Of a DNA stretch of 64,000 nucleotides, positions 16,089 to 23,906 are shown in pieces (position 1 is the first letter of the stretch; every line of letters begins with the position of its first letter). The DNA is from Kitasatospora sp. NA04385 (lineage in GTDB: Bacteria > Actinomycetota > Actinomycetes > Streptomycetales > Streptomycetaceae). The stretch covers positions 8,089,239 through 8,153,238 of the forward strand of contig NZ_CP054919.1 of NCBI RefSeq assembly GCF_013364235.1, given 5' to 3'. Under the pieces are notes generated by a model. It did not search any database. It had not been told where the DNA came from and was given only the letters and a program-made list of their open reading frames with translations. The position numbers and the translations under genes are program-made.

Positions 16089-17374
16089 TCAGCCGCCGGG
16101 CGGCCGGGTGGGGTTCGGGGTGGTGGGAGCGGTGGGGGTCGCGCGGAGGGCGATCTCCAGTTCGAGGCGGGTGTCGGGGGAGGCGAGGGCGGAGCCGAAG
16201 AGCTGGTGGACGCGGTGCAGGCGCTGGCGGGCGGTCTGCGGGTGGATGCCGAGGCGGGCGGCGACCTCGGGGGCGGTACCGCGGCCGGTCTGGAGCCAGG
16301 CGAGCAGCGTCGCGGCGAGGCGGTCGCGCTGCTTGGGGGTGAGCGGGGCGAGCGGGGCCAGCCGGCGTTCGGCGATCAGCCGGACCAGCACGGGGTCGGT
16401 GAGCAGCAGCAGGTCCGCGTAGCGCTCGCGGCAGTCCACCGGGCGCTGCGGGGCCTCCGGCAGGGCGGCGCGGACCAGGCGGGCCCAGCGCAGCGACTGC
16501 GCGGCGAGAGCGGGCGGCACCGCCGGGCCGATCACCGCGCCGCGCCCGTGCAGCGCGGCCGCGAGCCGCGGATCGGCGAGCAGGACGGCCGGGTCGGGCA
16601 GCAGCAGGTGCGGCTGCGGGACGTCCAGCCCGGCCAGCACCTGGTCGGGCAGCCGGGCCGGGGCGGCCCGGGCGGGCGGACCGCCGGGCGCGGGTCGAGG
16701 GCGACGGCGGCGACCTGCGCGGGCAGCGGCCAGTCCGCGAGGCGGGCGGCGGCGGCGAGTTCGGCCGGGTCGGCGCCCGCCAGCAGCAGGTCGTGCAGCC
16801 GGTGCCGGGCCCGGCCGAGCGCCCCGGCCCGGTCGGTGCGGGCGTCCACGTAGCCCTGGACGCTGGCCGCCGCGACCTCGTCGATGTGCGCGAACACCGC
16901 CTCGGCCAGGGTGACCAACTGCTCGGCGGCCAGCCCGCGGCGGCGGGCCACCCGGGCGTACCGGCGCCAGGCGATCCGGGCGCCGAGCCGGAACGCGGCC
17001 TGTAGGGCGTCCAGGCTGCGGCCCTCGGAGAGCTCGCCCCGGCCGAGCGAGCGGTACACCCGCAGCTGGCGCGGGCCGGGCGCGGTCAGCCCGGCGACCC
17101 GGTCGGTGAACTCGGCGAGCGCCGTCTCCACGCCCTGCTGGATTCCGGCGCCGAATTGCCCGGAGAGGGGGCGGGAGAATTCCGGGACGGCGGATCTGAT
17201 CTCCCGGATGATCTCGGTCGCGAGGGATTGCTGCTCGGCCCTGAGTTCGGTGGAGAAATCGCGGGGAAGCCCCTCCCACGGTCCGGCCAATTCCGCTCCT
17301 CGGGGTAGCGATAATCCGTCCGTCCGATCCCCGGCACGACCCCGGCGCGGCGGCCGCCGGTTCGGTCGGGACAC
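16089..17374 (-). pseudogene. PucR-type helix-turn-helix regulator, interrupted by a frameshift
   Basis: Two frames together encode one PucR-like protein. From the GTG at 17374 the N-terminal half reads GPWEGLPRDFSTELRAEQQS, EIIREIRSAVPEFSRPLSGQ and ending near VAAVALDPRPA; from about 16680 the reading continues one frame away with DQVLAGLDVPQPHLLLPD and the C-terminal PucR HTH (TAPEVAARLGIHPQTARQRL, HRVHQLFGSAL), stop at 16089. The switch needs one extra base, so one base is missing within about 16660-16690. It may be a true mutation or a sequencing error in a G/C run. Codon TTA (17312-17314, minus strand) near the N-terminus suggests bldA dependence if this start is right. Confidence 0.75.
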
Positions 17375-17545
17375 GGGGAGTATGCGGCGGTGTTACCCGC
17401 GGGTCAATAGGTCCGGCACAAGCTTGCGGCCCCGTCCGGCGCCCGGCGCGGACGGAAACGCTGACCCGGGTGACAGTTCTGCCGGAGGGGGGAGTCAATT
17501 CCTGGCACGTACGGATGGACTTTCCGCGGCGGGCCGCGCCGCGTG

Positions 17546-17574
17546 TTGACGGACCGTCACGGCGATCCTAGCTT
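17546..17574 (+). promoter_or_regulatory. Promoter TTGACG-N17-TAGCTT overlapped by TGACGGACCGTCA
   Basis: A -35 hexamer TTGACG (17546-17551) and -10 TAGCTT (17569-17574) are separated by exactly 17 nt. The palindrome TGACGGACCGTCA (17547-17559) covers the -35, a classical repressor position. The promoter points to the lipase gene about 100 bp downstream. Confidence 0.65.
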
Positions 17575-17675
17575 CTGGGCGAACCGGAGAAACGCCGGAG
17601 GAACACCGGAGAAACCGCCGGGGAGTTCGGCGCAATTCCGGAAACGGGACGGACACGGAACGGAAGGTGTGCGGA

Positions 17676-18620
17676 ATGCGGAGGAACGGCGTACGGGCCG
17701 CGGTGCTCGCGGCGGTCGTGGCGACGGGACTGCTCGCGGCGGCGGCCGAGCCCGCGGCGGCGGCCGGGAACCGTCCGGTGGAGACCCACTTCGCCATCGG
17801 CTTCGTCAAGGGCTTCTTCTTCCCGGGGGCGAGCCCGGCCGGTGCCAACGACTGGTCCTGCCGGCCGTCCGCGGCCCACCCCCGCCCGGTGGTGCTGGTG
17901 CACGGCACGCTGGAGAACCAGAACGACAACTGGGGCGGCGCGGCCCCGCTGCTGGCCAACCAGGGCTACTGCGTCTACGCCTTCGACTACGGCGGCCCGT
18001 CCGCCGGTTCGCCGGTCCAGGGCACCGGGCCGATCGCCGACGGGGCGAGGACGCTGGCCGCCTTCGTGGACCGGGTGCTGGCCGCCACCGGCGCCGCGAA
18101 GGCCGACCTGGTCGGGCACTCGCAGGGCGGCATGCTGCCGCGCTACTACCTGAAGAACCTCGGCGGCGCGGCCAAGGTCGGCCGACTGGTCGCGCTGGCC
18201 CCCAGCAACTACGGCACCACCCTGGACGGCATCACCGAACTCGGCCGCCAACTGCGCATCCTGGAGCCCGCCAACGACTTCCTGTCCGGCCCCTGCCAGG
18301 CCTGCGTGGAGCAGGAGGTCGGCTCGCCGTTCCTCACCGCGCTGAACGCCGACGGCGGCACGGTCCCCGGCGTCGAGTACACCGTGATCGCCACCAGGTA
18401 CGACGAGGTGGTCACCCCCTACACCAACTCCTTCCTCCCGCCCGGCCCGCACGTCACCAACATCCTGGTGCAGGACCAGTGCCCGCTGGACGCCACCGAC
18501 CACCTGGAGATCGGCTACGACCCGGTCGCGCTGACCGACGTGCTGAACGCGCTGGACCCGGCCCACCCGCGGGCGGTGCCGTGCCAGGTGGTGCTGCCGG
18601 TGACCGGCCCGCTGCTGTAG
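17676..18620 (+). CDS. Secreted alpha/beta-fold lipase/esterase
   Basis: 314 residues. An N-terminal Sec signal peptide (MRRNGVRAAVLAAVVATGLL, cleavage near residue 30) implies secretion. VVLVHGTLENQNDNW gives the oxyanion region, GHSQGG carries the nucleophile Ser149, and RYDEVVTPYTN and DHLEIGYDP hold the probable acid and histidine. This matches the Streptomyces extracellular lipase class 2-like family. The ATG at 17676 has GGAAGG 8 nt upstream; a GTG nine bases earlier is less likely. Expression is probably controlled through the TGACGGACCGTCA site over its -35. Confidence 0.93.
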   Translation: MRRNGVRAAVLAAVVATGLLAAAAEPAAAAGNRPVETHFAIGFVKGFFFPGASPAGANDWSCRPSAAHPRPVVLVHGTLENQNDNWGGAAPLLANQGYCVYAFDYGGPSAGSPVQGTGPIADGARTLAAFVDRVLAATGAAKADLVGHSQGGMLPRYYLKNLGGAAKVGRLVALAPSNYGTTLDGITELGRQLRILEPANDFLSGPCQACVEQEVGSPFLTALNADGGTVPGVEYTVIATRYDEVVTPYTNSFLPPGPHVTNILVQDQCPLDATDHLEIGYDPVALTDVLNALDPAHPRAVPCQVVLPVTGPLL

Positions 18621-18773
18621 GGGCCGCGGCCGCCGACCGGCGGCGGTGTGATCCGGGTCTCCTTCCGCCGGGGGCGGCCCGGCGATGTCACAAACCGGAG
18701 CGCCGGACGCTCTCAGGTGCGGGTTCCACGGGAAAGACCCCCGCCCGTCCCGTCCTCGAGAGAGATCACCGGC

Positions 18774-19112
18774 ATGGAAATCCTTCGGTACGTGTTCCTC
18801 GTCTTCCACCTCTTCGGGTTCGCCGCGATCATGGGCGGCGTCTTCTACCAGCTGCGCGGCAAGGACCCGGTGGTCGGCGGGTACGTGGTGACCAGCGCGG
18901 TCGTCCAACTGGTCACCGGCGCCGGGCTGATCTGGGTCAGGAAGTCGCTGGACCTCCCGGTGTCGGACCCGAAGATGGCGGTCAAGCTGGGGCTGGACGT
19001 CCTGCTGGCGGCGGTGGCCCTGGTGGGCATGCGCAACAAGCGGGCGTGGGCCTTCTTCACGGTCGCCTCGCTCACGGCGGCCGAGGTCGTGGTGGCCGTC
19101 GCCTGGAAGTAG
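18774..19112 (+). CDS. Small integral membrane protein
   Basis: 112 residues with four hydrophobic segments: FLVFHLFGFAAIMGGVFYQL, GYVVTSAVVQLVTGAGLIWV, MAVKLGLDVLLAAVALVGM and AFFTVASLTAAEVVVAVAW. Positively charged loops suggest an ordinary inner-membrane topology. It resembles conserved Streptomyces membrane proteins of unknown function with a histidine in helix 1. It lies 153 bp after the lipase and is followed by a terminator, so it is probably transcribed separately from the encapsulin gene. Confidence 0.85.
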   Translation: MEILRYVFLVFHLFGFAAIMGGVFYQLRGKDPVVGGYVVTSAVVQLVTGAGLIWVRKSLDLPVSDPKMAVKLGLDVLLAAVALVGMRNKRAWAFFTVASLTAAEVVVAVAWK

Positions 19113-19132
19113 GCCCGGGCCGCGAGGCCCCC

Positions 19133-19178
19133 GCCGCCCGGTCGGTGGAACCCCTGCCGCCCGGTCGGTGGAACCCCC
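19133..19178. repeat. Two 23-bp tandem repeats after the membrane protein gene
   Basis: A 23-bp unit beginning GCCGCCCGGTCGGTGGAACC is repeated at 19133-19155 and 19156-19178, differing only in the last base. Non-coding; no function seen. Confidence 0.75.
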
Positions 19179-19206
19179 GCCGGTGCACGCCCCTCCCGCG
19201 CTCCCG

Positions 19207-19231
19207 AACGCCCCCGCCCGCCGGGGGCGTT
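19207..19231. terminator. Terminator hairpin
   Basis: AACGCCCCC (19207-19215) and GGGGGCGTT (19223-19231) form a 9-bp stem with a 7-nt loop, after the small membrane protein gene and 330 bp before the encapsulin gene. Confidence 0.65.
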
Positions 19232-19383
19232 GCCACGACCGGCCTCCGGGGCGTCGGCGCACCAGTGCCACCACGGGTCGGGCGGCGCCGACCGCGTCTG
19301 ACACGGTGTCGGCACCGCCAATCCTCCAGCGGCCAAGGTTCACCTAATCGGGTGCACGCGGGGCCGCACGGCCGATCCCGGGG

Positions 19384-19405
19384 CCGGAACGATCTAGTGT
19401 TCCGG
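19384..19405. promoter_or_regulatory. Inverted repeat CCGGAAC-N8-GTTCCGG upstream of encapsulin
   Basis: Perfect 7-bp arms enclose GATCTAGT. The central TAGTGT could act as a -10 hexamer, with transcription running into the encapsulin gene. It is one of the few AT-containing spots in this gap. Whether it is a promoter, an operator or both is open. Confidence 0.4.
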
Positions 19406-19509
19406 AGGCGGCGGGGGAGCGCGGTGACAGCGCCTTCCGACCTCCGTCGGCGTTTTTCGCTTCCTCTGCCCACCGCCCCACCCGCACCCCAGCAAAGCCC
19501 CAACACGTT

Positions 19510-19538
19510 CACGGATCTGACGGACCGTCAGATCCGTG
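19510..19538. promoter_or_regulatory. 29-bp perfect palindrome directly upstream of encapsulin gene
   Basis: Fourteen-base arms (CACGGATCTGACGG and its complement) flank a single A. It contains the shared 13-mer TGACGGACCGTCA at 19518-19530. It ends 24 bp before the ATG, just before the ribosome binding site AAGGAGAG, so it may be a repressor operator in the leader or an RNA hairpin controlling translation. Confidence 0.75.
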
Positions 19539-19562
19539 CGAGACGAAGGAGAGCCCGGCCCG

Positions 19563-20969
19563 ATGTCCGTGGACAGCAGCCCGGAGACTCAGCAGGCGCA
19601 GCGCCAGCAGACCAGCCTCACCACCGCAGCGGCCCGCAACCTGGCCACCACGACCAAGTCCGCGCCGCAGATGCAGGAGATCACCTCCCGCTGGCTGCTG
19701 CGGATGCTCCCGTGGACCCAGACCTCCGGCGGCACCTACCGGGTCAACCGCCGGCTGACCTACACCGTCGGCGACGGCCGGATCGAGTTCATCCAGACCG
19801 GCGGCGACGTCCGGGTCATCCCCCGGGAGCTCGGCGAACTCGCCCTGCTGCGCGGCTACGAGGACGACGAGGTGCTCGGCGCCCTGGCCGACCGCTGCCA
19901 GCAGCGCGATTTCCGGGCCGGCGAGGTGCTGGTCGAGCGCGGCACCCCGTCCGACAAGATCCACCTGGTCGCGCACGGCAAGATCAACCAGGTCTCCACC
20001 GGCAAGTACGGCGACGACGCCGTGGTCGGCGTCCTCGGCGACGGCGACCGCTTCGGCGAGAACGCCCTGCTGGACGCCGACGCGACCTGGGACTACACCG
20101 CCACCGCCAAGACCGCCGGCACCCTGCTGACCCTCGGCCGGGCCGACTTCGAGGCCGTGCTCGCCCAGTCCGAGAGCCTGCAGGCCCACATCCGGGACTT
20201 CGCCAGCCTCCCGCTGCAACGGCAGAACGAGCTCGGCGAGGCCGAGATCGCCATGTCGGCCGGCCACGAGGGCGAGCACCTGCTGCCCACCGCGTTCGTC
20301 GACTACGAGCTCAAGCCGCGCGAGTACGAGCTCTCCATCGCGCAGACCGTGCTCCGGGTCCACTCCCGGGTCGCCGACCTGTACAACCAGCCGATGAACC
20401 AGATCGAGCAGCAGCTCAAGCTCACCGTGGAGGCGCTGCGCGAGCGCCAGGAGTACGAGCTGATCAACAACCGCGAGTTCGGCCTGCTCGCCAACTGCTC
20501 GTTCAACCAGCGCATCCAGACCCACTCCGGCCCGGCCACCCCCGACGACCTGGACGAGCTGCTCAGCCGCCGCCGCGATTCCGAGTTCTTCCTCGCCCAC
20601 CCGAAGGCGATCGCCGCCCTCGGCCGGGAGTTCAACGCCCGCGGCCTGTACCCCGACACCGTCGACATGCAGGGCCACAAGGTCCCGGCCTGGCGCGGCG
20701 TCCCGATCCTGCCCTGCAGCAAGATCCCGATCACGCCGGAGAACACCAGCTCCATCCTGGTGATGCGCACCGGCGAGGACAACCAGGGCGTCATCGGCCT
20801 GCACCAGACCGGCATCCCGGACGAGTACCAGCCCAGCCTGTCGGTCCGCTTCATGGGCATCGACGACAAGGCCGTGATCAACTACCTGGTCACCGCGTAC
20901 TACTCGGCGGCCATCCTGGTCCCGGACGCGCTCGGCGTGCTGGAGAACGTGGAGATCGCGCACCGCTGA
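19563..20969 (+). CDS. Family 2B encapsulin nanocompartment shell protein
   Basis: 468 residues, the usual length for Family 2B shells (HK97 fold with an inserted cyclic-nucleotide-binding-like domain). Residues 1-92 and about 215-468 make the shell protein: ATTTKSAPQMQEITSRWLLR, NREFGLLANCSFNQRI, then GREFNARGLYPDTVDMQGHK, VPAWRGVPILPCSKIPI and GVLENVEIAHR at the end. Residues 95-212 are the CAP_ED-like insertion (DFRAGEVLVERGTPSDKIHL, GDRFGENALL); the phosphate-binding Arg of true cNMP sites is not visible (WDYTATAK instead). It should self-assemble into an icosahedral shell in the cytoplasm. Known 2B shells carry terpene cyclases or polyprenyl transferases next door; none is present here. 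Confidence 0.93.
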   Translation: MSVDSSPETQQAQRQQTSLTTAAARNLATTTKSAPQMQEITSRWLLRMLPWTQTSGGTYRVNRRLTYTVGDGRIEFIQTGGDVRVIPRELGELALLRGYEDDEVLGALADRCQQRDFRAGEVLVERGTPSDKIHLVAHGKINQVSTGKYGDDAVVGVLGDGDRFGENALLDADATWDYTATAKTAGTLLTLGRADFEAVLAQSESLQAHIRDFASLPLQRQNELGEAEIAMSAGHEGEHLLPTAFVDYELKPREYELSIAQTVLRVHSRVADLYNQPMNQIEQQLKLTVEALRERQEYELINNREFGLLANCSFNQRIQTHSGPATPDDLDELLSRRRDSEFFLAHPKAIAALGREFNARGLYPDTVDMQGHKVPAWRGVPILPCSKIPITPENTSSILVMRTGEDNQGVIGLHQTGIPDEYQPSLSVRFMGIDDKAVINYLVTAYYSAAILVPDALGVLENVEIAHR

Positions 20970-21266
20970 GCGGCAGCGCGCACCAACGGCCGCCGCCGGC
21001 CGTAACCAAACGGCGGCGCACCACGTTGAGGGTGCGTCGGATTGATCATGCCGATCCGTTTCTGCGGCCCGCCCACCGGCACCGCGGGCGGAACGGCCCG
21101 ATCCTCCGACGCGCCCTCGACTGCGCTCCGGCCACCTCGGCCGTACCCGAAGCGGGGGCGCGCGACAGCGGGCCACGGCGCACCGCACCGCCTCACGGCG
21201 CACCGCACCGTCCCGCACCACCCCATGCCCGATCGCCCACAGCCACCGGAAGGTTGGACCACGCCC

Positions 21267-22109
21267 ATGCAGCGCAACGACCGCCCGTCGGCGGACGGCA
21301 GAACGGGGGCCCCGGCCTTACCCGGCCGCACCCGGGCCCGCGCCGGTGTCCGTACCAGGAGCGGTGTCCGCGTCCGGGTCCGGGTCCGGAACGGAGCCCG
21401 CGCCGCCACCGCCCTGGCGGGCGTCGCCGTGATCTGCGCGGTGCTCACCGGAGCCACCCAGGCCGCGTCCGTCGCGCACGGCGGCGGCGACGGACACCGC
21501 CTCGACATCTGCGTCAAGGTGCACACCTCGGTCGACGCGCCCGGCGTACACGTCGAGGTCGACGCGGGCGGCGGGGTCAGCGTCCCGCTCCGTCCGCAGG
21601 GCGGGCACGACGGCCACGGGGACGGCAACGGCCACTGGCACCACTGCCACCCCACGCCGAAACCCACGCCCACACCGACGCCGACCCCGACACCCACCCC
21701 GACGCCCACGCCGAAACCGACGCCGACGCCTACACCGAAGCCGACGCCGACACCCACACCGAAGCCGAGGCCCACGCCGACGCCCACCCCGGTGCCCGCA
21801 CCACCGGCGCCGGTGCCCGCCAAGCCCGCGCCCACCCCGGCCCGGCCCACCCCCAGCGCGGTGCCACCGCCCGCGCCGGCCCCCAGCCCCGCCCCGTCGA
21901 CGCCCAGCCCGAGCCCCCCGCCCAGTAGGCCCGCGCCCCCCAAGGTCGTCCACCTGCCGCCGCCCCCGCCGCCCGCCCCGGCGCCCAGGCACCACGGCAC
22001 CCCGACCACCACCACGATGCTCGTGGTGACCGTCCCCGCCGTGCTCGCCGCCGCCGCGCTGCGCCCGCGCGGGAAGTCCGGCGGCGCCGGACGCCGCGGC
22101 CGGTCCTGA
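21267..22109 (+). CDS. Cell-surface protein with Pro/Thr stalk
   Basis: 280 residues. A basic N-terminus leads into the hydrophobic ALAGVAVICAVLTGATQAAS, a signal peptide or anchor. A short ordered part (DICVKVHTSVDAPGVHVEVD) and a His/Gly patch (GGHDGHGDGNGHWHHCHP) precede about 100 residues of TPTP/KPTP/PAPS repeats. The end has a hydrophobic segment (TTTTMLVVTVPAVLAAAALR) and a basic tail, as in wall- or membrane-anchored proteins, but no LPxTG is visible. Codon 18 is TTA (21318-21320), a bldA target. The start at 21267 is uncertain. It follows the encapsulin gene by 297 bp that hold no gene I can support. Confidence 0.75.
   Translation: MQRNDRPSADGRTGAPALPGRTRARAGVRTRSGVRVRVRVRNGARAATALAGVAVICAVLTGATQAASVAHGGGDGHRLDICVKVHTSVDAPGVHVEVDAGGGVSVPLRPQGGHDGHGDGNGHWHHCHPTPKPTPTPTPTPTPTPTPTPKPTPTPTPKPTPTPTPKPRPTPTPTPVPAPPAPVPAKPAPTPARPTPSAVPPPAPAPSPAPSTPSPSPPPSRPAPPKVVHLPPPPPPAPAPRHHGTPTTTTMLVVTVPAVLAAAALRPRGKSGGAGRRGRS
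21656..21790 (+). repeat. Low-complexity ACGCC/ACACC array coding the TP/KP stalk
   Basis: Short six-base units alternating ACGCCC, ACACCG and AAACCC encode Thr-Pro and Lys-Pro pairs. The tract is coding and in frame, and is prone to slippage, so stalk length probably varies between strains. Confidence 0.8.
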
Positions 22110-22209
22110 CCCGAGGCCGTTCCCGGCCCGCAGCCGGTCAGCCGAAGCCCACCCGCGGGACATCCGCGAAACCCCATTCCAAGCTGAACAGTTCAGGAGA
22201 GGACCCGTC

Positions 22210-22974
22210 ATGTCCGAATGGCTGGCACTCGCCCTCGCGATGGCCGGGGCGTGCCTGGTCGTCGTCGTGGTCGTGCTGGTGAGACACCGCAGGGCCGACG
22301 AGGACGAGGACACCTCGGAAACGCCGGACGTCATCGAGTACATCACCATGATGATCGGCGTGGTCTACGCGATCGTGCTGGGCCTGGCGATCGCCGGCGT
22401 CTGGGAGTCCCGTTCCGCCGCGCAGGACGACGTGCAGCGCGAGGCCCAGTCGCTGCACGAGGTCAGCGCCCGGGCCGAGGTGTTCCCCGCCGACTACCGC
22501 GCCACGGTGGTCAAGGACGTCGACGACTACGTCTCGTTCGTGGTGAACACCGAGTGGCACTACATGCGCACCCACGGGGAGATCAGCCCCGAGGGCACCG
22601 CGCTGCTCGCCAAGCTGCGCACCGACGTGGCCGAGCGGGCGCCGCAGAGCGACATCGAGGCGCAGGCCTACCAGTCGATGCTGGACCGGATCGCCGCCGC
22701 CGACGAGGCGCGCAACTCCCGTGGCGGCAACGTCGGTCCGACCATGCCCGGGGTGGTCTGGTTCGGCCTCGGCATCGGCGCGGTGGTCACCATCGGGATG
22801 ATGTTCGCCCTGCAGATCCGCCGCTCGCCGCGCGAACTGATCCTGGCGGGCACGTTCAGCGCGCTGATCGGGTTCCTGCTCTTCCTGATCTGGGACTTCG
22901 ACGATCCGTTCGGGCGCGGCATGTCGGTCACCACCGACCCGTTCCTCAGCCTGTTCCCCTCCCTCGGTGACTGA
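22210..22974 (+). CDS. DUF4239 membrane protein
   Basis: 254 residues. Two N-terminal membrane helices (LALALAMAGACLVVVVVVLV; YITMMIGVVYAIVLGLAIAG), a long soluble loop with AQDDVQREAQSLHEVSARAE, and two C-terminal helices (VVWFGLGIGAVVTIGMMFAL; LILAGTFSALIGFLLFLIWD) followed by DDPFGRGMSV are the DUF4239 layout, a family distantly likened to bestrophin channels. AGGAGAGG precedes the ATG. The function is unknown. A terminator hairpin follows at 23000-23028. Confidence 0.9.
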   Translation: MSEWLALALAMAGACLVVVVVVLVRHRRADEDEDTSETPDVIEYITMMIGVVYAIVLGLAIAGVWESRSAAQDDVQREAQSLHEVSARAEVFPADYRATVVKDVDDYVSFVVNTEWHYMRTHGEISPEGTALLAKLRTDVAERAPQSDIEAQAYQSMLDRIAAADEARNSRGGNVGPTMPGVVWFGLGIGAVVTIGMMFALQIRRSPRELILAGTFSALIGFLLFLIWDFDDPFGRGMSVTTDPFLSLFPSLGD

Positions 22975-22999
22975 CCGCGATCGTGTCGACGCGTCAACC

Positions 23000-23028
23000 G
23001 TCCGCTCGGTGAACGGAACCGAGCGGAC
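23000..23028. terminator. Terminator hairpin after DUF4239 gene
   Basis: GTCCGCTCGGT (23000-23010) pairs perfectly with ACCGAGCGGAC (23018-23028) across a 7-nt loop. Confidence 0.7.
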
Positions 23029-23209
23029 CCCGGGGGCATTCGGTCGCACTCCCGGTGCCGAAGCGGTTCGCGCACTACTCTGGAGGCAGCCGCCCGCCGC
23101 ACCGACGGGGGTCCTGGTGCGGGCGGCTGACGGAGAGCCCGTGCGGGCCGCCGCCCCGGGCGGCGGGGGCACGGGCACGACGGGGGAGAGCACGAGGGAG
23201 AAGCACGCC

Positions 23210-23872
23210 ATGGGGGACCGCACGGGGGAGGACGCCCGCCGGGGCGTCACCGCACCACACGCGCCGCACGCACCACACACGCCGTACGCAGCACATGCAC
23301 CGCACCCGCCACGCACGCCGGACACGCCGCACGTCCCGCAGCACGTCCCGCACGCACCGCATCCGGGGGAGTCCGTCCGGGCCGAGCGGGAACGCCGTTT
23401 CCTGCTCGCCCGGGTGCCCGCCCCCGGCAGCGTCACCGCCGCCCGCCGGATCACCGACCGGTACGTGGACGGCACCTGCCTGCGCCTCAGCCGGGTGGAG
23501 CGGCTCGACACCGGGGAGTGCAGCTACCGCCTCACCCGCGAACCGCCCGTCCGCCCGGACGCGCCCGCCGACCTCCAGCTCTCCGAGCAGGAGTACGCCC
23601 GACTGCTGGCCGCGCTGCCCGGCCCCGAACTGACCAGGACCCGCCTCGGCGTCCCCCCGCTCGGGGTGGACGTCTTCGAGGGCCCGCTGCTCGGACTGGT
23701 CCTGGCCGAAGCCGAGTTCGAGAGCCCGGAGGATGCAGAAACGTTCGTCCCTCCTCCCGGCTGCGTCGCCGAACTCACCACCGACCGGCACTTCACCGGC
23801 GACCAGCTGGCCCGCACCGACCGCGAACACCTCCGCGCCGGTCTGGCCGAGTACGGTGTCGCCCTGCCGTGA
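23210..23872 (+). CDS. CYTH-like protein with His/Pro/Ala-rich N-terminus
   Basis: 220 residues. From residue 58, AERERRFLLARVP is the ExExK-like opening of CYTH-domain (triphosphate tunnel) enzymes, here Glu59-x-Glu61-x-Arg63; RITDRYVDGTCLRLSRVER, SYRLTREPP, VDVFEGPLLGLVLAEAEFES and the final DRHFTGDQLARTDRE match the alternating charged strands of the tunnel. Relatives hydrolyse triphosphates or tripolyphosphate. Residues 15-52 are a low-complexity Ala-Pro-His repeat not expected in the family. The ATG follows GAGGGAG. A longer in-frame extension upstream looks non-coding. Confidence 0.8.
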   Translation: MGDRTGEDARRGVTAPHAPHAPHTPYAAHAPHPPRTPDTPHVPQHVPHAPHPGESVRAERERRFLLARVPAPGSVTAARRITDRYVDGTCLRLSRVERLDTGECSYRLTREPPVRPDAPADLQLSEQEYARLLAALPGPELTRTRLGVPPLGVDVFEGPLLGLVLAEAEFESPEDAETFVPPPGCVAELTTDRHFTGDQLARTDREHLRAGLAEYGVALP

Positions 23873-23906
23873 ACGCCGCGGCCGAGGACGAGAGGAGACG
23901 CCGCGG

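Noticed and set aside
19563..20969. Reading the encapsulin gene as a Crp-family regulator
   Set aside because: The cyclic-nucleotide-like domain is only residues 95-212, there is no C-terminal winged HTH, and the rest matches the shell fold of Family 2B encapsulins.
17543..21928. Very long plus-strand frame across lipase, encapsulin and stalk genes
   Set aside because: Composition is Arg/Pro/Gly repeats without domains; the real genes lie in other frames with good start sites.
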